A stretch of 64,000 bases of DNA. Origin: Alteromonas lipotrueae. GTDB taxonomy: Bacteria > Pseudomonadota > Gammaproteobacteria > Enterobacterales > Alteromonadaceae. A model generated the notes under the pieces. The model saw nothing but the letters and a program-made list of their open reading frames with translations. It was not told the origin of the DNA and ran no database searches. Each line of letters opens with the position of its first letter. The first letter of the stretch is position 1. Shown in pieces: positions 55,385 to 63,815 of this stretch. A program made the position numbers and the translations under genes. The stretch is from positions 1-64,000 of the forward strand of contig NZ_JAESDI010000012.1 of the NCBI RefSeq assembly GCF_019249215.1, read 5' to 3'.

Positions 55385-56026
55385 TTGGAAATTGTTATTA
55401 TACCGGTTACGCCATTTGCTCAAAACTGTTCGCTTATTTGGGACGCAGGTAGTAAACAGGGGGCATTTGTTGACCCTGGCGGAGATATACAGAAACTTAT
55501 CGGCGCGGCGTCGGATAATCAGGTCACTATTGAAAAAATCATTCTTACCCACGGTCATTTAGACCATGTAGGTGGCACCGTCGAACTGGCTAAACATTAC
55601 GATGTGCCGATAATAGGGCCACATCTGGGGGACAAGTTTTGGCTAGATGCCCTTATGCAGCAAAGCCAAATGTTTGGCTTTCCACCTGCCACGCCCTTTG
55701 TGCCTAACCAATGGTTAAATGATAAAGATACCATTTCAGTTGGCGAGCTAACGCTTGAGGTGTTGCACTGTCCTGGGCATACCCCTGGCCATGTGGTTCT
55801 GGTGGAGCGAACGAGTAACAAGGTTATTGTGGGTGATGTGATTTTTGCAGGCTCGATTGGGCGCACTGATTTCCCTCAGGGAAATCATCAGCAGCTACTC
55901 GATTCAATAAACGCGAATATTTTAACGCTGCCTGACGATATGGTGATTTATCCTGGTCATGGCCCTACTACCACGGTAGCAAAAGAAAAAGCCAGCAACC
56001 CTTATGTTGCGGGGCAATGGGGTTAA
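55385..56026 (+). CDS. MBL-fold hydrolase (YcbL/glyoxalase II-like)
   Basis: A 213-residue metallo-beta-lactamase-fold protein with HGHLDHVGG and downstream His/Asp ligands (CPGHTPGH, VGDVIFAGSIGR, YPGHGP). The pattern matches the YcbL type II glyoxalase-like group. The TTG at 55385 is chosen because GGGAGG lies seven bases upstream; an earlier TTG at 55367 is less well placed. It follows the amidohydrolase stop by 21 bases. Confidence 0.85.
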   Translation: MEIVIIPVTPFAQNCSLIWDAGSKQGAFVDPGGDIQKLIGAASDNQVTIEKIILTHGHLDHVGGTVELAKHYDVPIIGPHLGDKFWLDALMQQSQMFGFPPATPFVPNQWLNDKDTISVGELTLEVLHCPGHTPGHVVLVERTSNKVIVGDVIFAGSIGRTDFPQGNHQQLLDSINANILTLPDDMVIYPGHGPTTTVAKEKASNPYVAGQWG

Positions 56027-56068
56027 GTGCTAATAGAAGTGCCAATACGGTAGCTTTCCTGCCCATTA

Positions 56069-56098
56069 AAAAAGGCGAGTGATCCACTCGCCTCTTAC
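56069..56098. terminator. Terminator after the MBL gene
   Basis: AGGCGAGTG, three-base loop, CACTCGCCT, preceded by an A run and followed by a short T-rich tail. Confidence 0.75.
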
Positions 56099-56157
56099 TA
56101 TTATCAATGTCTAACGTTATAGCCATTGATGCCTGCTTCCTTTCCTATTGCCTTTAC

Positions 56158-56673
56158 CTATTGGTAGGCACCGCTGGCGTAATGAAGTTCATAGCTGTGG
56201 CTATAAATTTCTAGAATGTTGCCAAACGGGTCTTCCATGTAAATCATGCGGTAAGGCTTCTCGCCTGGGTAGTAGTAACGCGGTGCCTTCATGCGTTTCT
56301 TTCCACCCGCTTCTACAATCTTCTCTGCCAAGCCTTCAACATCTGGGTCTTGAACACAGAAATGGAACACGCCAGTCTTCCAGTATTCGAAGTTATTTTC
56401 AGGGTTTTCCTGATTTTTAAACTCGAAAATTTCTACACCCACACGGTCGCCCGTTGAAAGGTGAGCAATACGGAACTTATCCCAACCTGCACCAAATACG
56501 TCGGTACACATCTCGCCAATTGCTGAATCATCTTCAACAATCTCAGTGGGCTTCATAATTAAGTACCAGCCTAGTACTTCAGTGTAAAATTTAACGGCGG
56601 CATCAAGGTCTGGAACCGAAATACCAATGTGCGAAAACGTACGTGGATAAGGGGTGTTAACTGCTTCAGTCAT
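56158..56673 (-). CDS. VOC-family (glyoxalase-like) protein
   Basis: The 171-residue protein carries a vicinal-oxygen-chelate domain with the metal-binding pattern SHIGISVPDLDAAVKFY, FHFCVQDPDV and a terminal GNILEIYS. It is annotated as a lactoylglutathione lyase relative. The substrate is uncertain. It is divergent from the LysR gene across 99 bases, an arrangement typical of a regulator and its target. Confidence 0.85.
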   Translation of the reverse strand: MTEAVNTPYPRTFSHIGISVPDLDAAVKFYTEVLGWYLIMKPTEIVEDDSAIGEMCTDVFGAGWDKFRIAHLSTGDRVGVEIFEFKNQENPENNFEYWKTGVFHFCVQDPDVEGLAEKIVEAGGKKRMKAPRYYYPGEKPYRMIYMEDPFGNILEIYSHSYELHYASGAYQ

Positions 56674-56730
56674 CTTTATCTCCTCAATGTAAAGTATGCA
56701 CGTATATTAACTAGACAAAGCAAACACTAG

Positions 56731-56761
56731 AAATTATGATTAATTCTCAAATCCATAATTT
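56731..56761. promoter_or_regulatory. Candidate LysR operator between VOC and LysR genes
   Basis: Arms AAATTATG and CATAATTT are separated by 15 bases in the short divergent region. Symmetry, AT content and position suit a LysR-type site. Confidence 0.45.
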
Positions 56762-56772
56762 AAATTTATACC

Positions 56773-57723
56773 ATGCTAAATCCACAGTGGCTTGATACGT
56801 TCAAAGTGCTAGTAGAAACGGGGAATTTTACCCGTACCGCAGAACAACGATTTATGACGCAGCCCGGTGTGAGCCAACACATAAAAAAATTGGAAGAAGC
56901 CTGTGGCTGTGAGTTACTCATTCGCCTAGGTAAAGGTGTAGAGCTAACTGAACAAGGGCAACGAGTTTACGACTATGCGCAAAGCTTGAGTAAGCATGAA
57001 CAGGCACTCATAGAAAGCTTAAAGTTTGATGCGCCCTACGAAGGACAGTGTGTAATTGGTTGCTCGGGTGCGTTGGCTCAGCGTTTGTACCCTGTACTTG
57101 TTGAGCTACAGGTTGCCCATCCGAGTTTGAGTATACATTTAGAAGTTGCGCCCAACCGAACCATCCTCAATAGCATTCACGCTTCTAGCCTAGAGTTAGG
57201 CATCGTCACGCAACAACCTGATGAAGAGATGTTTTCCTCTGAAAAAATCGGTAGCGAATCTTTGGGGCTTATATTGCCCAAAGGTGCTCTTGGTAATTTA
57301 AGTACGAATAGTGCTGATAATAGTGCTGACAATAGTGCAAGTAGCCAAGAAAAAGACATTGCCGATATCTTGCTATCGCTTGGGTTGATTAACCACCCCG
57401 ACGCCATGCACTACCTAAAACTTTACTTTAGCCACTCGGGCGAGCAAGCGCTAATGCAATTAGATCCTAGTCGGTTGCCAAAGCGTGGTTACATTAATCA
57501 GCTGTCTCAAATTTTATTGCCCGTAAGCAAAGGGCTGGGCTTTACCGTACTGCCCATTAAAGTACTAGATAGCTTTGCCAACGCCACTGAAAGTTTAACG
57601 ATATACCCTGCAACAAACGATGTTGCGGAGCCTCTTTACTTTGTGAAAACACCCCACCGTTCGTTGCCACTACGCTATCAAAAAATTCAGTCGTTGATTG
57701 TACAAGCGCTTGGAAGCAGTTAA
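56773..57723 (+). CDS. LysR-family transcriptional regulator
   Basis: The 316-residue regulator has an N-terminal winged helix (FTRTAEQRFMTQPGVSQHIKKLE) and a periplasmic-binding-protein-like effector domain. The latter is interrupted near residue 180-192 by a small repeat of NSAD, encoded by a tandem 12-base repeat. It probably controls the divergent VOC gene and perhaps itself. The effector is unknown. Confidence 0.9.
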   Translation: MLNPQWLDTFKVLVETGNFTRTAEQRFMTQPGVSQHIKKLEEACGCELLIRLGKGVELTEQGQRVYDYAQSLSKHEQALIESLKFDAPYEGQCVIGCSGALAQRLYPVLVELQVAHPSLSIHLEVAPNRTILNSIHASSLELGIVTQQPDEEMFSSEKIGSESLGLILPKGALGNLSTNSADNSADNSASSQEKDIADILLSLGLINHPDAMHYLKLYFSHSGEQALMQLDPSRLPKRGYINQLSQILLPVSKGLGFTVLPIKVLDSFANATESLTIYPATNDVAEPLYFVKTPHRSLPLRYQKIQSLIVQALGSS

Positions 57724-57757
57724 ATCAGCAAAAAGCGATGTTAGCTCAACTTGCTTG

Positions 57758-58591
57758 TTACGCGCTCAATTCAGGGCTTGGGCTTGTCATGGCCGCTTCA
57801 GATTTGTGCACAGGAACATCCACTTTACCGCTGGCAATCACCTCGCCTTGCTGCCATAGCTTCCATTCACCACGCTCGTAAATATCCCATTGTTCGTCAT
57901 GGGTTAGTGGCGCAGTGGCAATGATACTCACCACATCGTTGGGTGTGGTTTCTGCAGCAAAATCAATCTCTACCTCCACGTCGCTGAGGCAAGCTGGGCC
58001 AAACGGGGCACGGCGGGTAATGCTCGCCATTTTGGTGCTACAAAATGAAAACAACCAGTCGCCATTGCTTAATAAACAATTGAATACGCCCTGCTCTGCG
58101 TAGCCTTTTGCGATATCCACCAGTGTATCGGCCAATTGTTGCGGCATCGCATCACGAGGCAAGTTCTCGCGCACCTGATTCATTAAGTCGCAGAACATGG
58201 CTTCGCTGTCAGTATCCCCAACGGCTTCATACATACCTTCACGAGGTACAAAGTTAGGCAGCTGCCCATTGTGGGCAAACACCCAATACTTACCCCACAT
58301 TTCACGGGTGAAAGGGTGGGTGTTAGCAAGGTTTATATTGCCTACATTAGCTTGGCGAATATGACAAATAGCCGTTTCGCTTTTAATCGGCAGGTGAGAT
58401 ACAAACTCTGCAATTTGAGACGTGGCACAGGGCTCTGGATCGTGAAAAAGGCGAATGCCCTTGCCTTCATAAAATGCCATGCCCCAGCCATCTTTGTGCG
58501 GGCCTGTCTCGCCACCACGTCGGGTGAGGCCAGTAAAGCTAAAACACAAATCAGTTGGCGTATTGGCACTCATGCCAAGCAGTTCACACAC
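57758..58591 (-). CDS. yafJ: Class II glutamine amidotransferase (YafJ)
   Basis: The 277-residue protein begins MCELLGMS, so the nucleophile Cys2 is exposed after Met removal, as in class II (Ntn) amidotransferases. It has the RRGGETGPHKDGWG, ANTHPF and HNGQLPNF segments of YafJ. The acceptor enzyme is unknown. The start codon is GTG, with an AAGGG site. It is convergent with the LysR gene. Confidence 0.9.
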   Translation of the reverse strand: MCELLGMSANTPTDLCFSFTGLTRRGGETGPHKDGWGMAFYEGKGIRLFHDPEPCATSQIAEFVSHLPIKSETAICHIRQANVGNINLANTHPFTREMWGKYWVFAHNGQLPNFVPREGMYEAVGDTDSEAMFCDLMNQVRENLPRDAMPQQLADTLVDIAKGYAEQGVFNCLLSNGDWLFSFCSTKMASITRRAPFGPACLSDVEVEIDFAAETTPNDVVSIIATAPLTHDEQWDIYERGEWKLWQQGEVIASGKVDVPVHKSEAAMTSPSPELSA

Positions 58592-58682
58592 GATGTACCC
58601 TTTTTTAGAACGTTAATAATAACAGGCTTGAGCATAAACAAGCTTGGCGCGCTAAGCAACGCGCAATACGTCTAATTTACAC

Positions 58683-59811
58683 CTATTTATTGTGCCTGTT
58701 TTGCAAGCTAGCTGGGCGATAAGGCGCATCTACACCAACATACGCTGGACCAAAGGTAGCTAAGCCCTTTGGGGTTAAAAATGCATCAGGTGCAGGCAAA
58801 ATAATAACCGCTAACGATTGGCCAATTTCATAATGCGGATTGGTCACTGGCTCACCGGTATTCTCATCAATTACACAAATGAGATCTGGAATAGTCACAT
58901 CCACTTCACCATCGTAGTAGCTGACCAGGTTTTCGTTCTTAACCCCTAACTGGTAGGTATGTCCTGCGTCATCTCCCTTCATCATCGTCTGCGCCAGCTA
59001 AATCAACGGTTCCGACAGAAAAGCCACCTATGGTATCAAATTCAAAGGCTGTCACTTTGCCTCTAAAGGCAACAAAACCATTGCCAACGTCTGCAATCAC
59101 TTTGGCAATATCCGCACCTTGCTGTTTGGCTGCCGACACTGCTTTACCTAGCGCCCACGCTTTTGAAATAGTTCCACCAATAAGGGCATGACGGATATCT
59201 TTTACCGGCATAGCGTGGTCGATAGCCGCAATGTCGTTGGCGCTAACTCGGCAAAGTGCACGCATAACGTGCTCGGCTCTTTGGTCATCATGCAACCCTT
59301 CACACACGAAGATTTCGCAAAAGCTATTGGCGGCAATAACAGGCGCGGCATCAAGTCCGTTTAGATAATAGGTTGAGTGGGTTATTTCAGGTACAGCCCG
59401 CCCAGCGGGATCACCGTCAATCACCACGCCACCATTTAACGCTGCGGTATAAAATGCCACAGCCGTATTGGAACCGCCCATTTCACAGCATACCGTGCCA
59501 TAAAACTTTCTATCAAAATAAGACTCTATGCGGCTATACGCGGCGCATATAGCTGGCTCAGCATTTCTGGGTAAGGCTTTGTATTCGTCGGCCTCTTTGG
59601 CCGTTAAATCGAGGGCGCCGAGCAAATAAGGCGTGCAAATCCATTCATCGTCGGGGGCTTCATCTAGCCCTACAAGCCGAAGTGGTAATCCTTTCTCTAT
59701 CACTTCGTTAATTAATTCTAGGCCTTCACTCATTTCACCACCGCCCCCGGTGCCTAGCACAGTACAGCCTAGCAAAATGTCTTTCATATCTTGAAAGCTT
59801 AGTTCTTTCAT
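58683..59811 (-). pseudogene. DUF917 (S-Me-THD) family gene, frameshifted
   Basis: Two overlapping frames together give one DUF917 protein. The first (58969-59811, 280 residues) holds the N-terminal domain with CTVLGTGGGG. The second (58683-58985) holds the C-terminal KNENLVSYYDGEVDVTIPDLICV part. The break is at a run of three G residues (minus strand, 58975-58977); removing one G joins the frames as DDDEGDDAGHT. PF06032 proteins are named S-methyl thiohydantoin desulfurase. An ATG at 58985 in the second frame could allow a split protein by translational coupling. A sequencing error is also possible. Confidence 0.8.
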
Positions 59812-60248
59812 AGGTTTTCTCTTTCGGTGGTGTCTTTGGTTGCGGTTATGGTTGCGGGTGTAGCGCTATTGGCACTGTTCTTTATGGCGGTCTTATTAGT
59901 AAGAACTCGCATTGCGCGGGATAAAAAAAGGTAGCTGGCTAAGGAAATAATTAAGGCGTCTATGGCTTCAATAGGGGTGATAAAAAGCCCAGTTTCAGCG
60001 CTCGAAAAGCTAAACAGGATACCGGTTATCCACGCGGCTATGGCGCAAATGTTAAACGCAGGAATAAAGTCACCCGCCCGGTACACAGCTTGTCGTCGCA
60101 GAATAAAAAAGTCAGCGCAGTAGATAGCGGCAACAGGGGTAAACATGATGGACAAGGAGAAAAGGAATTCAGCGCGAAAAACAGTTCTAAATGTAGTAAC
60201 TCGTGTGTTTAAGCCAACAGAAACCACCTTATGAAAAAGATTATTCAT
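59808..60248 (-). pseudogene. C-terminal remnant of an NCS1-type (cytosine/hydantoin) permease
   Basis: Only the last third of a permease is present. The segment from about SIMFTPVAAIYCADFFILRR to AAWITGILFSF, with three membrane helices, resembles the C terminus of CodB/Mhp1-type NCS1 transporters. The first 25 or so residues of the open frame lie over the Lrp gene and do not look like protein sequence. The usual nine N-terminal helices are missing, so the gene is deleted. Its stop overlaps the DUF917 start (ATGA), showing the two were one operon. Confidence 0.65.
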
Positions 60249-60755
60249 TTAGATAGTTACAATCAAAAAATATTGGCTATATTGCATTTGCAAGCAGACC
60301 TCACCAACGTGGAATTAGCGGGCCGAGTTAACCTTTCCCCTAGCGCCTGCTTTCAGCGAGTAAAAGCATTAAAAGAAGCCGGGTACTTTCGCACCTTTCA
60401 CGCTGATGTGAATATTGAAGCCATGTGCGAACATGTTTTCGCGTATGTTGAATTTACCTTGCATGACAATAGTGCCCCATTTAAACGGCGCTTTATTGCT
60501 GCTATTCAAGAAATACCAGAGTTCATGGATTGCATGCAGATTACAGGAAAAGTGGATTATGTGTCGTTCAGTTGTTTTGCGAATATCGCCAAACTAAATG
60601 ATGCCTGTACCTTGCTGAGTGACAGAGAAGAGCTTGGTATTAAGCGCATTGAAAATCGAATTATTTTATCAAGAGAAAAATTCTTTTTGGGCTATCCGCT
60701 GGCGCAATTAAAATGGTTAGATAAAGCGAAAATTTCTATGCTTACCGATAACTAA
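60231..60755 (+). CDS. Lrp/AsnC-family transcriptional regulator
   Basis: A 174-residue regulator with an N-terminal winged helix-turn-helix (DLTNVELAGRVNLSPSACFQRVKAL) and a RAM-like ligand-binding domain (HVFAYVEFTLHD onward). It appears intact. Regulators of this type are commonly divergent from the operon they control, and here that operon would be the permease and DUF917 genes. The ligand might be an amino acid or hydantoin-derived compound, which is inference. Confidence 0.9.
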   Translation: MKKIIHLDSYNQKILAILHLQADLTNVELAGRVNLSPSACFQRVKALKEAGYFRTFHADVNIEAMCEHVFAYVEFTLHDNSAPFKRRFIAAIQEIPEFMDCMQITGKVDYVSFSCFANIAKLNDACTLLSDREELGIKRIENRIILSREKFFLGYPLAQLKWLDKAKISMLTDN

Positions 60756-60792
60756 AAAAAGGAGCTGCTACTTAGCTGCTCCTTGTTTGTTT
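60753..60792. terminator. Bidirectional terminator after the Lrp gene
   Basis: AAGGAGC and GCTCCTT arms enclose a loop and are flanked by an A run and a T-rich stretch, between convergent genes. Confidence 0.75.
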
Positions 60793-60817
60793 TTAAAAGT
60801 GGCTCTACGTGCTTCGA

Positions 60818-61693
60818 CTAAGCGCCTTTGTATAATGTTGTAATCCACTTCTCTTCAGAAATGAAGCTCCATGCCCACTTGTCCCATTTACTATCGAGCC
60901 CTGCTTCAGTAATTGCTTCAAGGCTCATGCCTTTTGCTTTCTGCGCTTTTACAAAGGCAAAAGTTTCTTCAATCATGGCAAGAAAATTGGTGTACTCGGT
61001 TTTATTGCTAAGTTCTCCATGACCAGGAATGAGCACAGTATCGTCATTTATCTTCGCCAACACTTGCTTGACTGATTCGATGTAGCCTTTAACACTGCCG
61101 CCAGAATTTAAGTCGATGAATGGGAATAACCCATTAAAGAATAAATCACCCGTGTGCATGATATCCGGCTGTTCAAACCATACTATGCTATCGCCATCGG
61201 TGTGCCCTGATTCAAGATGCATAATGTGAATGGTTTCACCGTTAAAATGTAACTTAATACCGTTTTCATAAGTGATAGCTGGTAGCGCATCTGGCGATAC
61301 TTTTTCATCGTTGGCTAATCGAATGCGCACGTTATCGTGGGCTAATATAGTCGCGCCTTTGTGGCTGTGGAAAAATGCATTTGAGCCTGTATGGTCGCCG
61401 TGGTAATGGGTGTTAATCACATACTTGGGCTTATCGCTGCCAAGCTCGCCAAGTGCCGTCGCAATTTTTTCAGCTAGAGGTGCGAATTGATCGTCAATAA
61501 TTAGAATGCCATCGTCACCCGCAGAAACGCCGATATTGCCGCCCATCCCCGTCAACATATGCACAGAACCTTTAAGTGCTGTTGCCTCTATTTCAACCTT
61601 TTCGAAACGGTCTTGCGAAAAAGCGGCAGGAATGAAGGTGGTCGATACTAAACTTGCAGCAAGTAGAAAACTTCGGGTAAGTTTGTGCGTCAT
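60818..61693 (-). CDS. Secreted MBL-fold hydrolase
   Basis: The 291-residue protein has a signal peptide (cleavage after PAAFS, about residue 26) and a metallo-beta-lactamase fold. Metal ligands are in THYHGDHTG (HXHXDH), ESGHTDGDS, GDLFFNG and PGHG. It resembles periplasmic MBL hydrolases of unknown substrate; a beta-lactamase role is not implied. It is transcribed alone. Confidence 0.88.
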   Translation of the reverse strand: MTHKLTRSFLLAASLVSTTFIPAAFSQDRFEKVEIEATALKGSVHMLTGMGGNIGVSAGDDGILIIDDQFAPLAEKIATALGELGSDKPKYVINTHYHGDHTGSNAFFHSHKGATILAHDNVRIRLANDEKVSPDALPAITYENGIKLHFNGETIHIMHLESGHTDGDSIVWFEQPDIMHTGDLFFNGLFPFIDLNSGGSVKGYIESVKQVLAKINDDTVLIPGHGELSNKTEYTNFLAMIEETFAFVKAQKAKGMSLEAITEAGLDSKWDKWAWSFISEEKWITTLYKGA

Positions 61694-61758
61694 TAGGGTT
61701 CCCTTAAAGAGTGCTTATTATTAAATAGATTTAAGTACACTATGACTTAGTTTACGGT

Positions 61759-62022
61759 TCAGATCATTTTTTCGTCGTTTGGGATCTCACCAATATAAGC
61801 AAATCGAGGGACTGACTTACCTTCTACCACCACCTCTTCTTGAAACATACTTAATGGACGAACCCACAGGGCTTTTTCGCCATAACATGGACGATATACC
61901 ACTAAGGAAGACTCGTCTTCTGAATGTATCGCCACTTCGTAAACGTCGTAATCACTGCCTTTATAATGGCGGTATCGACCTGGGGTTTTAAGTTCTTGGG
62001 TTTTAGGTTCCGGGGTAGTCAT
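61759..62022 (-). CDS. DUF1653 domain protein
   Basis: An 87-residue protein matching DUF1653 (YxxH-like): GRYRHYKGSDYDVYEVAIHSED and VVYRPCYGEKALWVRPLSMFQE are the diagnostic segments. There is no signal peptide. The function is unknown. A short upstream AGGAACC site precedes the start. Confidence 0.88.
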   Translation of the reverse strand: MTTPEPKTQELKTPGRYRHYKGSDYDVYEVAIHSEDESSLVVYRPCYGEKALWVRPLSMFQEEVVVEGKSVPRFAYIGEIPNDEKMI

Positions 62023-62165
62023 GATGGTTCCTGCTTTTCACTTTTTTGTTAATTTGAATACGGTAAAATTCGGGCTCTGTTCATAAAGCGTCTGATAAGG
62101 TTTCCCGTACTTTGCGGCTATTCACCTATGTACACACCAGTCTACGCTCTTTACTACTCACTTTT

Positions 62166-63239
62166 CTACTCACCTTCTAGGGGCAAAGGGAGCTGATGTA
62201 TGGTTTGTGCCTCACCAAGACCAATATGTAGCCCAACTAAGCGTATACCACGGCCTTTAGCGCGCTCGTAAGCTTCTTTTAGTAGGGTATCAAAGTAATG
62301 CGCATTTAACGAAAGGCATCGATGCTCAACCGTGGTTAGCTGGAAGTCTTGAAATTTAAGTTTCACCCCTTGAGTACGAATACGAACAGGTTTGCCTGTG
62401 CGCTTTTCATGCGCCTGAATGCGTTCCTGAAGCTTTTCCAGTAAATGAGGCATAAAGTCTCTACATTCTTCCATCGAATGAATATCGTTGCTTAGGGTGC
62501 GCTCTACGCCTATAGACTTACGCTCTCTTGATACTGACAGTTCTCGATCATCAATACCATGCGCACGCTCCCATAATACCGCACCAAATTTACCTAATTC
62601 CTTTTGTATGCGCTCAAAAGGATAACTGCGCACATCGTTACAGGTAGCTAAGCCTAATCGTTGTAGCTTTAGCATTGTCACCTTACCTACCCCTGGAATT
62701 TTTTTAAGAGGCATGCCCCTCACAAAACTATCTAATTTATCAGGAGTAATGACACAAATACCATTAGGCTTATTTTCATCGCTGGCCACTTTTGCTACGA
62801 ACTTACAGGGTGCAACGCCCGCCGATGCGGTTAAGCCCAACTCTGACTCAATTCGACTTCTAATTTCTTCGGCTATTAACGTGGCACTGCCACCACAATA
62901 TTGGCTATTGGTCACATCGAGGTAAGCTTCATCTAACGAAAGTGGCTCGATTAAATCGGTATAGTCGGCAAATATTTCGCGAATTCGTTGAGACTCTTTT
63001 ACGTAAGCCTCCATGCGCCCTTTCACTAAGGTGAGATTTGGGCAAAGCTTGAATGCATAAGCGGTGGCCATGGCGGAACGAACGCCATATTTACGGGCGG
63101 GGTAATTACAGGTAGAAATAACCCCTCGATGCTGAGAGCTTCCACCAATGGCAATAGGGATATTGCGTAACGCAGGGTTGTCACGCATTTCAACCGCAGC
63201 ATAAAAGCAGTCCATATCTACATGGATGATTTTTCGCAT
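62166..63239 (-). CDS. dinB: DNA polymerase IV DinB
   Basis: The 357-residue Y-family polymerase performs error-prone translesion synthesis. The catalytic acidic residues are visible in [12 protein letters not shown] (Asp8) and SLDEAYLD (Asp103, Glu104), with a GVGKVT-type helix-hairpin-helix and a C-terminal beta-clamp motif QLPLPL. The ATG at 63239 has a GGGAG site eight bases upstream and is preferred over 63254. A LexA box lies about 75 bases upstream, so it is SOS-induced. Confidence 0.95.
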   Translation of the reverse strand: MRKIIHVDMDCFYAAVEMRDNPALRNIPIAIGGSSQHRGVISTCNYPARKYGVRSAMATAYAFKLCPNLTLVKGRMEAYVKESQRIREIFADYTDLIEPLSLDEAYLDVTNSQYCGGSATLIAEEIRSRIESELGLTASAGVAPCKFVAKVASDENKPNGICVITPDKLDSFVRGMPLKKIPGVGKVTMLKLQRLGLATCNDVRSYPFERIQKELGKFGAVLWERAHGIDDRELSVSRERKSIGVERTLSNDIHSMEECRDFMPHLLEKLQERIQAHEKRTGKPVRIRTQGVKLKFQDFQLTTVEHRCLSLNAHYFDTLLKEAYERAKGRGIRLVGLHIGLGEAQTIHQLPLPLEGE

Positions 63240-63311
63240 GGTGTATGCTCCCAAACTGCCCCTAAGCCGCCCCTAAGTTGCTAGCTCTTATTATACAAGC
63301 CTTTAAAAGGG

Positions 63312-63327
63312 CTGTATGTAAAAACAG
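63312..63327 (-). promoter_or_regulatory. LexA (SOS) box upstream of dinB
   Basis: CTGTATGTAAAAACAG matches the consensus CTGT-N8-ACAG, with the AT-rich interior typical of gammaproteobacterial LexA sites. It is 73 bases before the dinB start. Confidence 0.85.
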
Positions 63328-63430
63328 TATTCTAGAACATATCAGTTAGGCTTACCACTGTATACGATGAATAGTGAGCAACCACTTTGCGCGAACTATG
63401 AGTGAATGGGCAAAATAGGCGTATCGTTTT

Positions 63431-63476
63431 AGATAAAAAAAGCGCGGTAAGCTTGCAGCCTATCGCGCTTTTATCT
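63431..63476. terminator. Terminator of the Na+-NQR/apbE/nqrM operon
   Basis: A hairpin with GCGCG and CGCGC arms within longer A/T arms (AGATAAAA.../...TTTTATCT), about 95 bases beyond nqrM. Confidence 0.7.
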
Positions 63477-63571
63477 AGGAACGGTTATTGCCGTATAGTG
63501 TGATCCAATGTTGTGAAAGGCTCTGTTTTATCAGCGCCTACTTACATCACTAGGTTAACTACATCATCAGA

Positions 63572-63805
63572 TTAAAGGATCTGATTTTGTTTCCATTCAT
63601 TCAATTTCTTTTCTCTCGCTTCTTCTTTTTCCATACGAGATTTTTTCCTGTCGCAAGGCTCGGGGCAATCACATGCTTTAGCGATACCTAATGCGCCTAG
63701 TCCACCGCAACTACCCGAAATAGTTTTGCGCTGCACCAGGTAGCCAACAGCCATGGCGAGTACCATAGTGAGGAAGAAACCGAATGCTAAAATAAACGTA
63801 GACAT
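63572..63805 (-). CDS. nqrM: Na+-NQR maturation protein NqrM
   Basis: NqrM inserts the iron into the NqrD/NqrE site of the Na+-translocating NADH:quinone reductase. The 77-residue protein has one N-terminal membrane helix, the GSCGGLG segment, and the Cys-rich CDCPEPCD motif that binds iron. A charged helical tail ends the protein. It lies ten bases after apbE, with a TAAGGAG site overlapping the apbE stop. Confidence 0.93.
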   Translation of the reverse strand: MSTFILAFGFFLTMVLAMAVGYLVQRKTISGSCGGLGALGIAKACDCPEPCDRKKSRMEKEEAREKKLNEWKQNQIL

Positions 63806-63815
63806 AGCCTACTCC

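Noticed and set aside
55049..55558. Minus-strand open frame of 169 codons
   Set aside because: It spans the 3' end of the amidohydrolase and the 5' end of the MBL gene on the opposite strand; both of those have strong family motifs.
58271..58675. Plus-strand open frame of 134 codons
   Set aside because: Antisense to yafJ, whose N-terminal Cys and motifs are clear.
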